Counted from the first letter of the stretch, positions 10,956 through 24,211 are shown. The stretch: 64,000 bases of DNA from Batkoa obscura (GCA_030770535.1 JASVEC010000051.1:1-64000); one strand, 5' to 3'. Made by a program: numbers and translations. The notes: generated by a model from the letters alone, not told the origin.

Positions 10956-13304
10956 ATGAATTTACAGAATGATGAGATAAGTTTTAGTGAGGGAAAGGAT
11001 GTCTTAAAATGTGCCAAACAAGATATAAGTATGGCTAATGACATTAAACAACAGCCTATTAAAACCATCATAAATGAAGTACAGTTCAATGACTTATTAA
11101 ATGTAATGCAGTATTTACCCATTAATAATTCGTATCAACCAAATTTGTTTAACTATGACTTTTTAAATAATACACCTAATAATAATATGAACAATAATAA
11201 TAGTGATTCGCTTCAATATAACAACGATTACTGTTTTAATCCATTTATTAATGATATAAATATGAGTATGGCAATGGCTACCAATCCATTTTATAATCTT
11301 GTAAATAGTTTAACAGATACTACGAGCATTGATTTCAATAATAATAATAATACCAGTAATATCTCTACTAATAGCATTATTGATATCGGCAGCAACAGTA
11401 ACATTTTAGATACAGCTACAAACAATATAATACACAAAGGTAGTAATTCACCATACCAAGTAATATATTCTGGAAGTGGATTCGATTTGTTACAGATTTT
11501 AAATAAAGTAATAAATCGACCAAGCCCCTTGATTAAATTGGGACCTGTAGATATGGACTGTGCTTTTATAGTTGTTGATGCTTTAAAGTTTGATTTTCCA
11601 ATCATTTATTCTTCGCCTTCCTTTGAAAAATTAACCGGATATGCACCCAATGAAATTCTTGGACGCAATTGTCGATTCTTACAAGCCCCTAATGGCCATG
11701 TTACTTTGGGGTCAAGAAGAAGATATACAGATAATAATGCAGTTCATTGTATTAAATCAAGTGTTAATAATTTAAAAGAATATCAAATATCTATCTTAAA
11801 TTATAAAAAAGACGGAACTCCTTTTTTGAATTTAATTAGTATTATTCCAGTTTATGAAAATGAGCGTATACGCTATTTTGTTGGATTCCAAGCGGATGTT
11901 GTAGCTAAAACTGCTATACCTTTAGGTACCAAATATGGTTATGAGGGTGCTAATGATACTTCTGTCAATACTTACAAATTACAGCAGTATAAACAGCCAA
12001 GTGTCAACCTTAAAGAACATTTACTTGATACTTCTGTAATGAACAATTCAAGCGATGCAGATAATATAGATATCAATCAATTATTATTGGATAATTCTCC
12101 CGATTTAATTCAAGTATTAAGCATCAAAGGCATCTTTCTATACGTTTCTACGAATAGTATTGACTTGATAGGCTATCCAAATCAACAATTAATTGGACGT
12201 CCAATATCTACTATTTGTCATCCAGCAGATTTAATACCGTTGACGAGGGAGCTTAAAGAATGCAGTATTAATGAAAAACCCTTTTCTTTGATTTACAGAA
12301 TTAAAGATGGGCGGAATAACCAATATTTGTGGATGGAATCGGAAGGCAAATTGCATGCTGATTCAGCAAAAGGAAGAAGATGCATTATATTAAGTAGCAG
12401 GGTACGTGAATTATATCAGATACCCAAAAGTGTGATTGAAAATTACGGGGGCTTAAATGAAGAAAGTGTTTGGTTTAAATTATCTCTAAGAGGCCTTATT
12501 TTATATGTAACAAATAATTCCTATAATATACTTGGGAAGGAAAGTGAGTGCTTATTAGGCTCCTCCTTTTATCAGTTTTTTGAACCTAATTCCACCTTAT
12601 TCCTTAGTAATGCCTTAGATACAATTACTAATGGAAATAATCATATAGCATGTTCTTTAGAGCATGAGTTTGTATCTAAAAAGGGGAAATTACAATTGAT
12701 GAGTTATTTTTATTCCAATTCCTTTAGTAATAAAGATCAACTCCAGTTTATATTATGTCAAATTAAAGTTAAAAAGCAAGGCGAAATGGAGTTACCTGCA
12801 ATGATGTTTAATAACAATGCTTATAATGAGAATGATAGTTTGTTCCCATACTTAAATTGTACTTATTCATCGTCCTGGCAATATGAAATCCATCAACTTA
12901 GAAACGCCAATAAAAAACTTGAGGAACAGATTGAAGAGTGTTTAAGTAAAAAGCAGTCATTTAAAAAAGTAAGTTGTAGCTAATAATCGCAATAATAGAC
13001 AATAATAATATCTATTTATCTAGTTGAAAACAAGCAAAAATAAGTCTCGAATCTGCCATAATTGCCATCGTACCCAATCTCCAGAATGGCGTAAAGGTCC
13101 TGATGGGCCTAAAACTCTATGTAACTCATGTGGATTAAGTAAGTTATTTTTGTTATTTTATTTTGATATTAAATCTAGCTTTTAGAATATGCAAAATCCC
13201 AATCACCTTACAAAAGCAGATCAAGTACTTCTACGGATACTAGTAGTAATAGTGGCCATGATTCATTTCATCCTTCTTATTCTAGTTCTTCGAATAGTCC
13301 ATAA
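10956..13304 (+). CDS. wc-1: White collar-1 blue-light receptor/transcription factor (LOV, PAS, GATA)
   Basis: Exons 10956-12968, 13024-13138 and 13186-13304 give 747 residues. The N-terminus is Asn-rich. The LOV domain spans about 170-330 and contains GRNCRFLQ with the flavin-adduct Cys at 239, plus the longer loop after it that is typical of WC-1. Two more PAS-like regions follow: about 375-480 ([14 protein letters not shown]..., with [11 protein letters not shown]) and about 495-600. A short coiled-coil segment lies near 645-665. Exon 2 encodes the zinc finger [24 protein letters not shown], with C-X2-C-X18-C-X2-C spacing, and exon 3 continues [10 protein letters not shown] and a Ser-rich tail. 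The extra ORF extension past 12968 is intron read-through: GTAAGT follows Lys 671 and the zinc finger lies in the next exon. It should act in the nucleus with a WC-2 partner, which is not in this window. Confidence 0.93.
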
Positions 13305-14108
13305 GAAATATTTGAGTCATATTTTGAAGTCATTAGTGCTAAACTATTTTTAAAAATGTGTAGTTTGAGTTTATTTTGTATATTTAAGCCAAAGATTAAG
13401 CCAGAATTTTTAATTGAAATCCCATGCTTTTTAAAATATAAGATGTTCTATTTATTAAAAATTATATTATCTGTTAAGATTATTGAGTTTTTTATTTGAA
13501 ATTTAATGTTTAGTCTAACAAATTTTTAGTTTTAGATATATTTGGGTAAGTTTAAAAGCTCAGTTAAAATTAAATCTTCCAATTATACTTGTACATTTAA
13601 TATTAGCAATTTTTTAAGAAACTAATAAGACTGATCAGAAAAATGTTCCAACATGTATTATTAAGCAAAAAAGTAAATCTTTTTATAGCACTTGGTTCAA
13701 ATTTTGCTCAATTCTGATTTTTAGCAAAAATCGCAAATTAACACTCCAAGTTTTTAAATTAACCCATTTTTGAACCCTTGTTTTATGTTTTATAGCTTTG
13801 GGCTAGACTGATCTATTTTTAGTAATGTCATTTTGGGAAAAAAATTATTCTTGAATTTAACATTTTCAATCTCATGTTTTGAAGTAAGCCCATAAATTCA
13901 TTTGATTTTTTAAACCCCAAAAATCCATTCACTCAACCCCTGTTAGAAAATTGGTTTCGAATAAATAAAAAGATAATAATAAAGCTTGAATGTTTTGCAA
14001 TATCAATGTATTTTTGATAAGATTTAATACATAATTAAACTATTAAACCTTACTATAGCATTAAGAAAAGAAAAAGTAGAATTGATATTAAATTCTTATT
14101 TAGCACTC
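13305..14108. other. Convergent intergenic region between wc-1 and TUP1
   Basis: The two genes converge here. AT-rich with T runs; no ORF, element copy or RNA gene seen. Confidence 0.7.
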
Positions 14109-16713
14109 TTATTTACTTAAGCCAGGTAAATTTTCATAGCTCCATAAACGAGCACGACAATCCCCAGATCCAGTAGCAAAGAGGCGTCCAGTTGGGCTTA
14201 AAGCTACTGAAATAACTAAAAAAATACATATAAACAAACAACCTATATATATATAATTTAGTTTACCTGAATTCTTATGTCCTTGTAGCATAAATTGTGT
14301 TTGAGAGGTACGTGGGTCCCAGAATTGTACTCCACGATCTTTAGATCCAGATACTACCCAGTTACCACATGGGGAACAAGCAACAGATAGTACAAAGTCC
14401 TATCAATAAATGATTAAATAAATATATATATATTTAGTTAGATTTGAACCTACTTTATGGCCAACAAAAGTGACCCTACAATTTGAAGTAGGTTTTTGAC
14501 CTGGAGTAGATCCACGTCCGTAATCCCCTACATCCCAAAGCTTTATCGTTTTATCTAATGAACCAGAACAAATAGTTTTCCCTAATTATTAAATTATTAT
14601 AAATAATGCTCTTGTTATTATCCTTAAAGTGAATTACCATCTGCTGAGAAGGCAACGGAATAAACAGAATCTTTATGGCCTTCTAATTTATCTAAAAGTT
14701 GGCCAGTATGGGTATCCCAAATTCTTACCAATCTATCCAAAGATCCTGCTGCAACAAAACGACCATCTGGACTAAGAGCAACAGAGGTAACTCCAGCATC
14801 TTTGGAGTGAATATCATCAATAGTAAATGTGAAAAGACATTTACGAGATTCCATATCCCAAAGACGGGCAGTACGATCTCCAGAACCTGAAACAATATAA
14901 CGTCCATTTCTAGAAAAATCAAGGGAATAGATATCTTGCTCATGGCCTTGGAATAAATGAACAATAAACTTCTTTTTAATATCCCAAATCTACTCATTGT
15001 TATTATAATATTTTACATTGCTGATATTATTGAATTACTCTAATAAGTTTATCTTCAGCACCAGTAGCAAGATATTTACCATCTGGGCTAAAACATACAG
15101 AACGGATATAGAGATCATCACTCTTATTTACTGAATCATCAACCAAGACACTATAATACAGTTAATCCATGGTTGGAAAATTAAGTGCATAAATAAAAAT
15201 CATACCAAATTTTTTGTGAAGTTGCAACATCATAAATTTGTGCAGTTCTATTACATCCAGTAGCTAAATATTTACCATCATTACTGAAACGTACGCAGCA
15301 AACAACACTATAATTTCAAAAATTAGCTAGAGTTTATATGTTATAAATTTATTACCTGTTATGGTCAAGGGTGCTAACTAACTCAACATTTAATACTTTG
15401 GGGATTTTTGGGTTAAAGCTATGATTATTAGTATTAGTACTATAGATCGTGTCTTTACAATATAATTTTACATAGCAAACCAATCTCCACCTTCTTTTTT
15501 AAGCTGTGGTGGTACAGTTTCTGGATCAAGATCAGACAATCCAGTAATCATAGCATTGTTAGTTAATTGTTGCATTTGGTTTTGATTTCCTGCTTGATTT
15601 GGTGGTGGTGATTGTCTTACTAAAGCACGTCCACTTGGTTGAGCACTATTATTGAGATTAGGTGTATCCCCATTATTCTTTTTAATGCTTTGTTGGGGTG
15701 GACCTTGATTTTGCATAGTAGCTCCCATAGATGGCATATGTTGCGCGTTTGGATGATGACCTTGGTGTTGCATTTCTTGTGGGTTCATCATGTGGTGTCC
15801 AGGCATTAGCTAAAACAATCTTAATTATTTTTACTAAATTTTTATAAAAATTAAAAACCTTTGGTGGCTTATTTTGATCTAAACAAAACGTTTAGTTATT
15901 TAATACTATGAAAATCAGATTTCTTACTAGAATGAGGGTGTGCTTGATGTGGATGCATTCCAGGTGGGTTATGATGCTGTGGTCCAGGAGGTTGATTCAT
16001 ATTGGCTGGATACCCTGGTGCCATGCTTGATGGCGGTCCATGCTGTATCATTGGCAATGCGCTAGCATCGGAATCAGCTCTTAGCCTTTTTGGAAGATGC
16101 ATTCCTGGTCCACCTTGAGGATGGTTTGGATGGCTGGGTGGTAGCTGTTGTCCACCTTGTGGTCCACCATTGATATAGTGTGGTGGAACAGTAGGATTGC
16201 TTGTTGGGGGTGGAAAGCTGGGGTGAGGTTGTGGCTGTTGTTGTTGTCCTTGAGAAGGATCCATTAATTGTGGTGGACCACCAACAATACTAGCGAATAA
16301 ACTGTTTGTGCTGTTACCAATATTTGGCGGTGGATGTTGGGGATGAACATTTGAAGGACCCCCATTAGCTGGATGACCACCACGTTGTTCAAGTTCCCTA
16401 CGAAGGCGCACAATTTCATCTTCATAGCTAAATGACGATTAATTTTGAAGGGCAATTATATACAGTTACATTACCTTTTTTTCACCTTTTGATGAGTTAA
16501 TTCTAATTCATATACAGTTTGTTGAAATGCAGACAATTCATTTATTTGAGCATTGATTTTATGGTCGAACTCATCCCTTTGGACTTTAAATACCCCAGCA
16601 TCTTGAGTATTGTTCTCATACTCTGCTTTTAAGGCATCGATAAGTTCATGGAATCTGCTTGAAGGAGCTGCCGCTTGAGGTGGCATTTGGCGATGAGTGT
16701 AATGATTGGACAT
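14109..16713 (-). CDS. TUP1: TUP1 transcriptional corepressor (11 exons)
   Basis: Exons in plus coordinates, 5' to 3' of the gene: 16475-16713, 15928-16427, 15859-15878, 15472-15809, 15356-15418, 15206-15307, 15039-15150, 14638-14989, 14454-14581, 14267-14399 and 14109-14215. They sum to 2094 nt (697 residues) with every phase matching. Residues ~14-85 are the Tup1 tetramerisation coiled coil ([16 protein letters not shown]) that binds SSN6/CYC8. Then come ~270 Pro/Gly/His/Gln-rich residues and the conserved linker [21 protein letters not shown] seven-bladed WD40 propeller with several GHxD/SPDG/W(D) repeats ends the protein. The third exon is only 20 nt and is needed to keep the frame between the Pro-rich exon and the linker exon. 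TUP1 represses promoters through chromatin and Mediator; its target genes cannot be told from here. Confidence 0.95.
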
Positions 16714-17518
16714 ATTAATAATATCCCCTTATAATAATACAATTAAACTAAAAGTTAAATGAATAAATAAGAAGAGATATAGTTATCGAGATAATATAAA
16801 GTGTGGTGAGCTTTTTTAAATTACTTTAAAAGAAAGAAACTTTTCCAATTCTTTAATTCACTTTTGTGAATTTTTATAAAAAAAACAATCAAGTTCTAAT
16901 AGTAACTTGTGTATGCCGAAATAATTTTAATTTTCTAGAATAACTTAATATTTGGTGGAATAGAAGCTTATAAGTTCCAAATATGGTGTTTAACTTGTCA
17001 CTCGCTGATTGAACCTAAGATGCTTGGTTGCTATTGAGATGACGTACAATTTATTCTCAATTTAGGTATTTTACTAGAAATTTTTATTTGATCAATTAAT
17101 CCTTTTTGTATTAAAGTAACATATATTATATTATATTATGTTATATTGTATTATGAATAGACAGCTTAAGTTACATTTGTAATAAAAAAATATAATTTAG
17201 TGGTTTTCAGCATTAGTTGTATATTTGTTCATCTATAAATAATTATAATATATTGCTATTATGCTCAAGTAAGCATAATCAAAAAACATTACTACAAAAC
17301 TACATATCTTGTAGCGTTGCTTTTACTACTCTTGTTCTTTATTGTACCTGCTTTTATAAATTACTTTTTAATTCGTTTTTAATGCTGTTTGTAAAAGTAA
17401 CTTGATTCTTGCTTATAAGTAATGACATCATTTGTTTAAAATCAATCAGGTCTTAATTTTAAATTAAAACTTTAAAGTGGGTGTGGTGTAATTGCTAAAG
17501 TGAATTGCTTTTTAGAGT

Positions 17519-17945
17519 GATAACGTTCATGGTGTAGGCCGTTGAGCTTATGCTACAAGGTCCTGTTTGTCAAACAAAAATATATCTTTAATAAATAAAA
17601 GGATTTATAGCTATTTGTAGCTAAATGTTAAACAAAGGTTTAATCTTAATTGTAACTTTGCGATTGTGCTGTGATAGAATTGACAGTTTACTTAAGAGCA
17701 AAATCTTACTGAAATCAAGTTGAATATAGATTAAGCATTAAAAAATCAAATTAGTAAATATTTAACTTCAAAATTATCAAAAATTAGGTTGTAATAGAAT
17801 TGCAAAGTTGTAATTTAGATTAAATCTTTGCTTAACATTTAGATACAAATAGTTACAAATCCTTTTTGTTAGTGATATTTTTGTTTGACAAGCAAGATCT
17901 TGCAGCATAACTTAGCAACCTATATTGCCTGCTATAAAACGTTAA
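17519..17945. repeat. Foldback element with long diverged inverted arms
   Basis: The left arm (about 17519-17670) and right arm (about 17786-17945) are inverted versions of each other. Shared blocks include TAACGTT at the outer ends, GCTTATGCTACAAG versus GTTATGCTGCAAG, TTTGTCAAACAAAAATAT versus TTGTCAAACAAAAATATC, GGATTT.TA.CTATTTGTA, CTAAATGTTAAACAAAGGTTTAATCT, and AACTTTGC. The arms differ at perhaps a fifth of positions and surround a ~115-bp loop. There is no coding capacity. It is probably an old non-autonomous DNA transposon unrelated to family A. Confidence 0.6.
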
Positions 17946-18211
17946 GGTGTTGTATTAAATATATTTTTGAAAATATTAAGTGGTTAAAACTATAGAGCTT
18001 AGGAATAGACGGCGATTACATTAATCCACGATCATTCTTCCGTCAACTGCTATTTAGCTACTTCATACTCTTAGTTTCAAAATTTTATTAGTATGATTAT
18101 TTAGAAAAATTGTATTGTTTTAATTTCAACATCATAAATAAAAGTTTTGCCCAAAAAAGCTATTTTAAATGAAGTACTTGTTTAGCAGTGACTTCAACTA
18201 TTATATTGACA

Positions 18212-18316
18212 AAATGGGGATGTATTTTTGTTTTTAAGAATTTCACTAACAAATTTTCCGCTCAAATAGCGCTTAAAAGATGGAAAAAATGCTGAAGCTA
18301 AAAAAGACATCCCCAA
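18212..18316 (+). mobile_element. MITE family A copy
   Basis: Starts AATGGGGATGTATTTTTG and ends GACATCCCCAAA. The TA flanks have been lost by drift. Confidence 0.8.
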
Positions 18317-18523
18317 ATAAAGTTTAATTGATTTAAGTTTTAGATTCTAAAAATAATTTTTGATGTATACCTGAATGGACAATAGTTGTGATAAGCTCAG
18401 AAGTTTAAATAAAGTTCTAGCAACTTTTACTATTCCTATATATGTATTGGTAGTTTGGATGCATTTCTAACTTGTCGTAGTTGTTCACTAGCCAGGATAC
18501 ACATTGTTTTACTTTCAAAAAGA

Positions 18524-18618
18524 CATCGGGATGTCTTTTTGTTTAAGATTTTATAGCAGTTTTTCCTCTTGATAGCGCCCAAAAATGGACAAACGAACTA
18601 AACCAAGAAGGCATTTAG
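18524..18618 (+). mobile_element. MITE family A copy, strongly diverged
   Basis: The TTTTTCCTCTTGATAGCGCCCAAAAATGG core and CATCGGGATGTCTTTTTG start are recognisable. The right end is poor. Confidence 0.55.
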
Positions 18619-18965
18619 ATTACAAATATTGGTTTAGTCTAGTTTAGTTTATTGTCAAATAACTTAGATACATTTGGTCTTAAAGTATTGCTTCTAAGTG
18701 AGATATTTATTTTACACTAGTGGCTTGTGTGACAAAAAATCCATCTTGCTTTATTTAAAAATGTCTCAACACTATCTTTTGCATCTCACTATAAGTTTCC
18801 TTTTGAATGTGACAAAATTAGAAGACAAAGCCATTAACACTTAAAATCTTGCAAAAATTAACTGCAAAGTTTGAAATTAGACTTAGCTGCACAATTTGTA
18901 CTTGAACAATTTCCATAAACTTTAATCAGTATGGGATTGAAAGCAAATTTATTTTTTAAACTAAA

Positions 18966-19402
18966 ATGAGTACATCCCAAGCCATCTTAAATAATTTAAA
19001 AGTAGGATTAGGAGCCATAAAAATTGACTCTGGTGTAAAAAGAATTGCTTTGACTTATCCAGTTAGAAATGGATACTCACCTGGAGCAAGGTGACTTATT
19101 TATTTTATGTTGAAGAGAATGATTAAACGAAATTTATAGGTTTTTTTATAAAGATTATTTGCCAAGAATAAAATACAACAACCCAGAAGTCAAATTTGAA
19201 GTTGATAGAAAGAGCGAAAAAGTAGATTCAGTGGTTGAAGTAGAATTTAGTAATATTATCCTTTTATTATATTAGTTGAGTTATTAATGATGAATCTTAA
19301 GATGACGGTAAAGTAAAGAAACTTACTGTAGATAGACTATCTTCCCATGATATTTGTTATAAACTATTGGAATTAACTTTACCTAAAGATAAAGCTTTAT
19401 AA
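18966..19402 (+). CDS. Mitochondrial ribosomal protein, L51/S25/CI-B8 domain (Mrp49/MRPS25-like)
   Basis: Exons 18966-19090, 19140-19249 and 19302-19402 give 111 residues with matching phases. The protein starts MSTSQAILNNLKVGLGAIKI, then VKRIALTYP, GARFFYKDYLPRIKYNNP and a C-terminal DGKVKKLTVD segment. The GAR(F/W)F..LPR(I/L)KY(H/N)NP signature is characteristic of the thioredoxin-fold L51/S25/CI-B8 family, which includes yeast Mrp49 (mL61) and MRPS25; small complex I subunits share the fold. The length fits a small mitoribosomal protein acting in the matrix. Whether it is a large- or small-subunit protein is not settled. The second intron ends at CTTAAG (19301), because the nearer AG sites run into stops. 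Confidence 0.8.
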
Positions 19403-19830
19403 TTGAACTAGATTAATATTTAAGCTTATTAAAGAATGTATTAGCTATTAAATATAGAGAAAAATAGAATTTTGAATTGTACTTTTTTTGTAATTTTTAA
19501 TTGTAGTCTTGTAGGGTTCTAAGATACTAATTAGTTTTAAATAATAACATAAATAAATATAAGCAGTTTATTATGAGTCATTTATAGAACAGGAGTTTAC
19601 AATTTATTAGTATAAATTAACAAAATTAAGAATGTTGCTATTATTGTCAAATAAGTATAAAATTTTATTATAGTTTATCAAAAAATAAAATTTTATTTAA
19701 TTTTTAGAGATATAAAAAACAACTTTTACTCTAAATAAAGTGTTAAATAGTCGACCGTCTTTTTTTAAGGATAAGTTATAAATTTATAACTTATTTATCA
19801 TATTAATTGGTAAGCTATTACTAATTTTTT
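19403..19830. other. Convergent intergenic region
   Basis: 3' regions of the ribosomal protein gene and the CCCH gene meet here. AT-rich; a short inverted run ATAACTTATAAATTTATAAC near 19771 could help end transcription. Confidence 0.6.
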
Positions 19831-21147
19831 TTAAAAATCTCCGTCCATTTTAAATGGTACGTCATCTTCGCCTGCTCCTCTTGCTGCGCTACCTCCATTA
19901 TAATTACCTTCTGCGTTTTTGCTTTCGGATGATTGAGAATCACTATCTTCTTTACTACCATTATTTAATATCTTATCATTTGGTGATGAGCTCATGTCTA
20001 ATCCAAAAGGTTCACTAAACAAGCTATTGTTTGGTGCTTTAATCTCTTCTTCACCTCTTAAATTATTCCTTACAAATCGATTAGAAAACCCTAAACTAGA
20101 CCCTGAGGGTAATGAAGACCCAAAGTTGGAACTATCAAATTGATTGAAAAATCGAGAAGTAGAAGGAAATCCGAAACTATCTTGATTGAGCATTTGTCGA
20201 TTAATACCATTATTTGACATGGCGTTTGCTTTGGTACGACGCATTTGAAGTTCTGTTGGTGTGAGAAGTTCATCTAAAGAAGAAGGAAGAATATCCTGAT
20301 CACCACCAAGGTTGAAGTTAAAGTTAGGTGATAAAAATCCGCTTCCATTAACTCGTTCATTGTAACTTGAGGAGTGTGGACCATCATATAAAGAGTTATA
20401 GTTTGATTCATAGGGCTTTAATAAATTATATTGATCTTCTAAGCCTTGATTGCCGCCAAGTGGAAGAGGAAATTTAGATTGATTAGGACTTGGGCTTGCA
20501 AATATATTAGAAAGTTGAGAAGTTTTTGGCTGAGGTGTATAAAAGTTCATAGCTGGATTAAAAGATGGGAAACTATTTTCCAAACTAACTCTAGAAAGTG
20601 AATTTGAAAGGAGTTCTTCATTATAATCAAAAATAGCGCGGTGATCATACATTCTAGGTCTGTCTAAAGTATATTGATTACCAGGCTTCAATTTAGTATT
20701 TGGTGTACGAAGCAAATTATTATTAGTGGTACCGGTTGGCTTCTTCTCATTCCCATGTTGAAGGGCGCACTTACTACCAAATTTACAGTTACCTTTGACG
20801 TAGTATTTACAAACAGATGTACTAGTTGTTAACTCTTTAGAATGAGAAAATATACAATTCTTTCCAGCAGTGCATGCACCGTTTTTAAAAAACTTACATG
20901 GAACATGTTGAACCGAGCCTAAATAGAATTAAATTCACTTGTTATAAATTAAACTTTAAAACTTACTTTTTGAGCTACTACTATTATTTGGGGATTTTAA
21001 TGGAGAATCCATATTTGAAGTTTTTGAGTTCATACTTGTTGAAATGTTTAATGGAGAAGTCATCGGAGAAAAGTTATTACTTAAAAAATTTTCAGAGTCA
21101 AACTCGGTTGAAGCGTTGATATTTGTAGGGGTTGACGCGGTGTTCAT
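19831..21147 (-). CDS. Tandem CCCH zinc-finger protein, LEE1-like
   Basis: Two exons, 20967-21147 (first) and 19831-20918, give 422 residues. Exon 1 is a Ser/Asn/Thr-rich leader. Exon 2 opens with two CCCH fingers, both C-X7-C-X5-C-X3-H: C68, C76, C82, H86 (CKFFKNGACTAGKNCIFSH) and C97, C105, C111, H115 (CKYYVKGNCKFGSKCALQH). The remaining ~300 residues are Asn/Ser/Phe-rich and probably disordered, with LDELLTPTELQMRR in the middle and an acidic tail. This finger pair is typical of fungal LEE1-type proteins, whose role is poorly known; nucleic-acid binding is likely. The frame stop inside the exon-1 ORF lies in the intron (GTAAGT at 20966). Confidence 0.87.
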
Positions 21148-23127
21148 GGTTAATATTATGAGATGATTAAAGGAGCTTATAAATTAAATCTTGCAGTTGT
21201 TTAATAATTGATATTCTACAAATGTTCTGAATCGCCTATTTTAAATAAGTTTAATTGATTTAAAACTAATTAAAGAATTGAAATGTTTTGTGCTAAATAT
21301 TATGTTTTGTTGAAATGGTATTAAATCAAGGAAATGTGAACTTAATGAGGAGAAATTGGATTTTTATTTGTTAAGAACTGTTTGCTATCCTAGAATGTTA
21401 ACTAACCCAAAAGGTGAAAATTACAGTTAAACTAAGCATTTCCAATCATGCATTCATTAAATAAAGCGATGTGGTTGGTTAAATTCATATTATGATTTGA
21501 ATTGATTTGTTGAAGCAAATTTAAATGCCACTTATTTATTGTATATCTATCTCAACGTCATTTATCAACATTTAAAGTTCTTATTTAGGGCAATTAACAA
21601 TGAGCGGTTATTAATTGGCTAAACAATGTTTATTAAAAATAAATGTTTACACAATCTCCAAATAATACATTATAAAGTTATTTCCTATAAGCAAATACTA
21701 TTATAGGATAATATGGCATATTTAAGAAAATTAGTTTATATTTAAGCTAACAAGGTTAATTCTAAGAGAGTTTTTTTAATATTCTCAAAAGAAAAATAAA
21801 TCTCCAGGAGCCCTATTAGATGAAATATAAAAATCAGTTAAAGGCGAATGGGCCATTTAGCATGGGCTTTCCTGCCCAAACTATTATTAAATAATACAAA
21901 TTAGAAAATGAGATCTGTATAGTCCAGATTGAAGTTGTATGTTGCTTGTTTATAATTTGTATCAAAATTTTTTTTAAAATGCTCAATATTATAAAAAAAA
22001 TTGTAACACTTGATTTCATACTAAAAAACTAGCTTCAAATTAACAATGGTGAATAACATCCAACTACAATCTGTTTGTAATCAACTAATCTTCTACTTAA
22101 TAAAAAATAAAAGTACTGATAGCCTTTTGAATATTCTATTAAAGGAGTTGTCAATTATTCAAGCGCTTTAGTAAGATAAGCGAGCTGATAGAGAATAAAA
22201 ACTTAAATTTTATAGTAAAGTACAATTTAAAATGGCTGCCTAGTCCAATTTTAGCTACCTTGACCTTACAACCATAAAATAATAGCTTTTAAAGATCAAA
22301 CATTTAAGCATACAATAGTTATTTTTTTATACATGCAACATTCCCATAACATTGTGGTTATTTAATGGTTCAAATTAGTCAAGCTTATAGGTTTTTTCGA
22401 TGATATTGCATTTAGGTAGCAGTCAAGAAGGGACCTTTTTGCAAATTCTATTTGTTTTAGTAAAGAATCACTTTTTAGCCAATAAATGGACATAAGTTGA
22501 TTAAACCGCTTTAACTAATTAATAAAATTTACCCTAGCTTTAATACTAGCCTTTACTGGATACAAGCTATTTTTCTAAGCTTTTAAGCTTTTTAATTATT
22601 ACTTTTCAATTAACTCTTTTTTTAATTAGAAAGAACAAATTTTGGAAAAACTGACAGGGAAAAAAGGTTCTTACTCTTCCGACTCCCACCCAAAAAATAT
22701 TTTATCAGATTGACTAAATTTGAACTGTTAAATATATGGTATCATGAAAAGGGTTTAGAGACGATATTCGGATTGTGTTGAGGGAGTATAAAATATACTA
22801 TGTCTTTTATCAAAAGTTATATTAGCTTTGAAAACAAACTTTTATAAAAAAATATGATGTACTAAGGCTATAGCAATATATCAACTATGCTAAATTTTTA
22901 AGTGCCAAAAACTTTTCACTGTATTTAAATATGATCCTCGTAAACACCTAATAGGTATTTTTAGGGAAATAAAGTAGTTTATTAAGGCTTTAGTTGTTTA
23001 GTAAGTTATTGTTACAGATATTTGAAAATAGCTATTAAATTAATATCATACTATGGTAGCGTTAATTGGTTGATTAGATTTTTTAAGTGTTCTAAATAAA
23101 TTTGATTTACAATAGATAGTGTAAAAC

Positions 23128-23234
23128 ATATGGGGATGTATTTTTGTATTTAAGAATTTTACTAACAATTATTCTACTCAAATAGCACTTAAAAAGTGGA
23201 AAAAGTAATGAAGCCAAAAAAAATATCCCTATAT
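23128..23234 (+). mobile_element. MITE family A copy
   Basis: Starts ATATGGGGATGTATTTTTG and ends ATATCCCTATAT. Well conserved, full length. Confidence 0.88.
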
Positions 23235-24077
23235 TTTCATAATACTACATTATACCTATGGTACTATTATATTATTTTCTCTATTAGCGTTACAACCCAA
23301 AATAATCAATTAGACGCTGTTTAGTTTTGATATGAATAATATTTTAAAATTTTAAATATTTATTTAAATAGTTATTTATAATAAAAAATGAATGAATAAA
23401 ATAGTTTATTTAGGAACAAAGTCATCATTATAGCTAAATACTTAAACAACAGTAGCTGATAAACAAAGAATTAGAAAAGAATAAATTAAACAAACAGGAT
23501 AACCTTCGATAGTTTAGTACTCTTTCTCAGCCCACATAAAGTTAAAATTTTTTGATGCTCTTAACTTTAAAAAATACAAATACCTAATTTCCCCCATAAT
23601 AGTATTGATAGCCTCATAAGGTTGGTAGCTGAAATAAATCCAATTTAACATAGTTGGATAATCGTAACTGGTACTTTTTGAGTTATGTTTAATGTGTTCA
23701 TGATATAAAAATCAAATCTAGCAATAGTGATAAATAAACAAAATCTATATGTTTGTTTAATGTAGCTTCTATTGGATCTAATACTTTATTTACATGACCT
23801 ATATTAGCTCTATAGAGCTTCTTTGAGTGATTGTAAGGTCGGATTTATAGGTTTCACAGTGTGCTACTCATAAATAAATATACTGATAGGAGCAATATTA
23901 TTTAATTATTCATATAGTAGTTAAGCTTTTGTTTTTTATAAAACAAAGTAGTGACAGTATAACCAATTAAATCATTTACGTTGATTTCTAATTGTAATAA
24001 CAAACGCCTTCATAATAAACCTTTGAGCTATAGATCAATGTTTGAATAGACTTTAGACATATGTATGGTATTAAACA

Positions 24078-24181
24078 ATATACGGGAGTGTTTTTTTGGT
24101 TTCATCACTTTTTCCATCTTTTAAGCACTATTTGGACGGAAAAACTGTTAGTAAAATTGTTAAATAAAAATACATCCCCTA
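24078..24181 (-). mobile_element. MITE family A copy
   Basis: Starts ATACGGGAGTGTTTTTTTGG and ends ACATCCCCTA. Full length, minor end changes. Confidence 0.82.
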
Positions 24182-24211
24182 ATCTTTATAACTTGGTTAT
24201 AACTTTGACTT

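Larger units (their letters stand above)
16714..18965. other. Gene-free interval with a foldback repeat and two element copies
   Basis: Lies between the divergently transcribed TUP1 and the mitochondrial ribosomal protein gene. Apart from the foldback at 17519-17945 and two element copies, nothing is recognised. A 62-codon ORF at 17217-17405 is low complexity and not believed. Confidence 0.6.

Noticed and set aside
12969-12983. Extension of the wc-1 first exon to a stop at 12983
   Set aside because: GTAAGT at 12969 and the in-phase zinc-finger exon at 13024 show that this is intron sequence.
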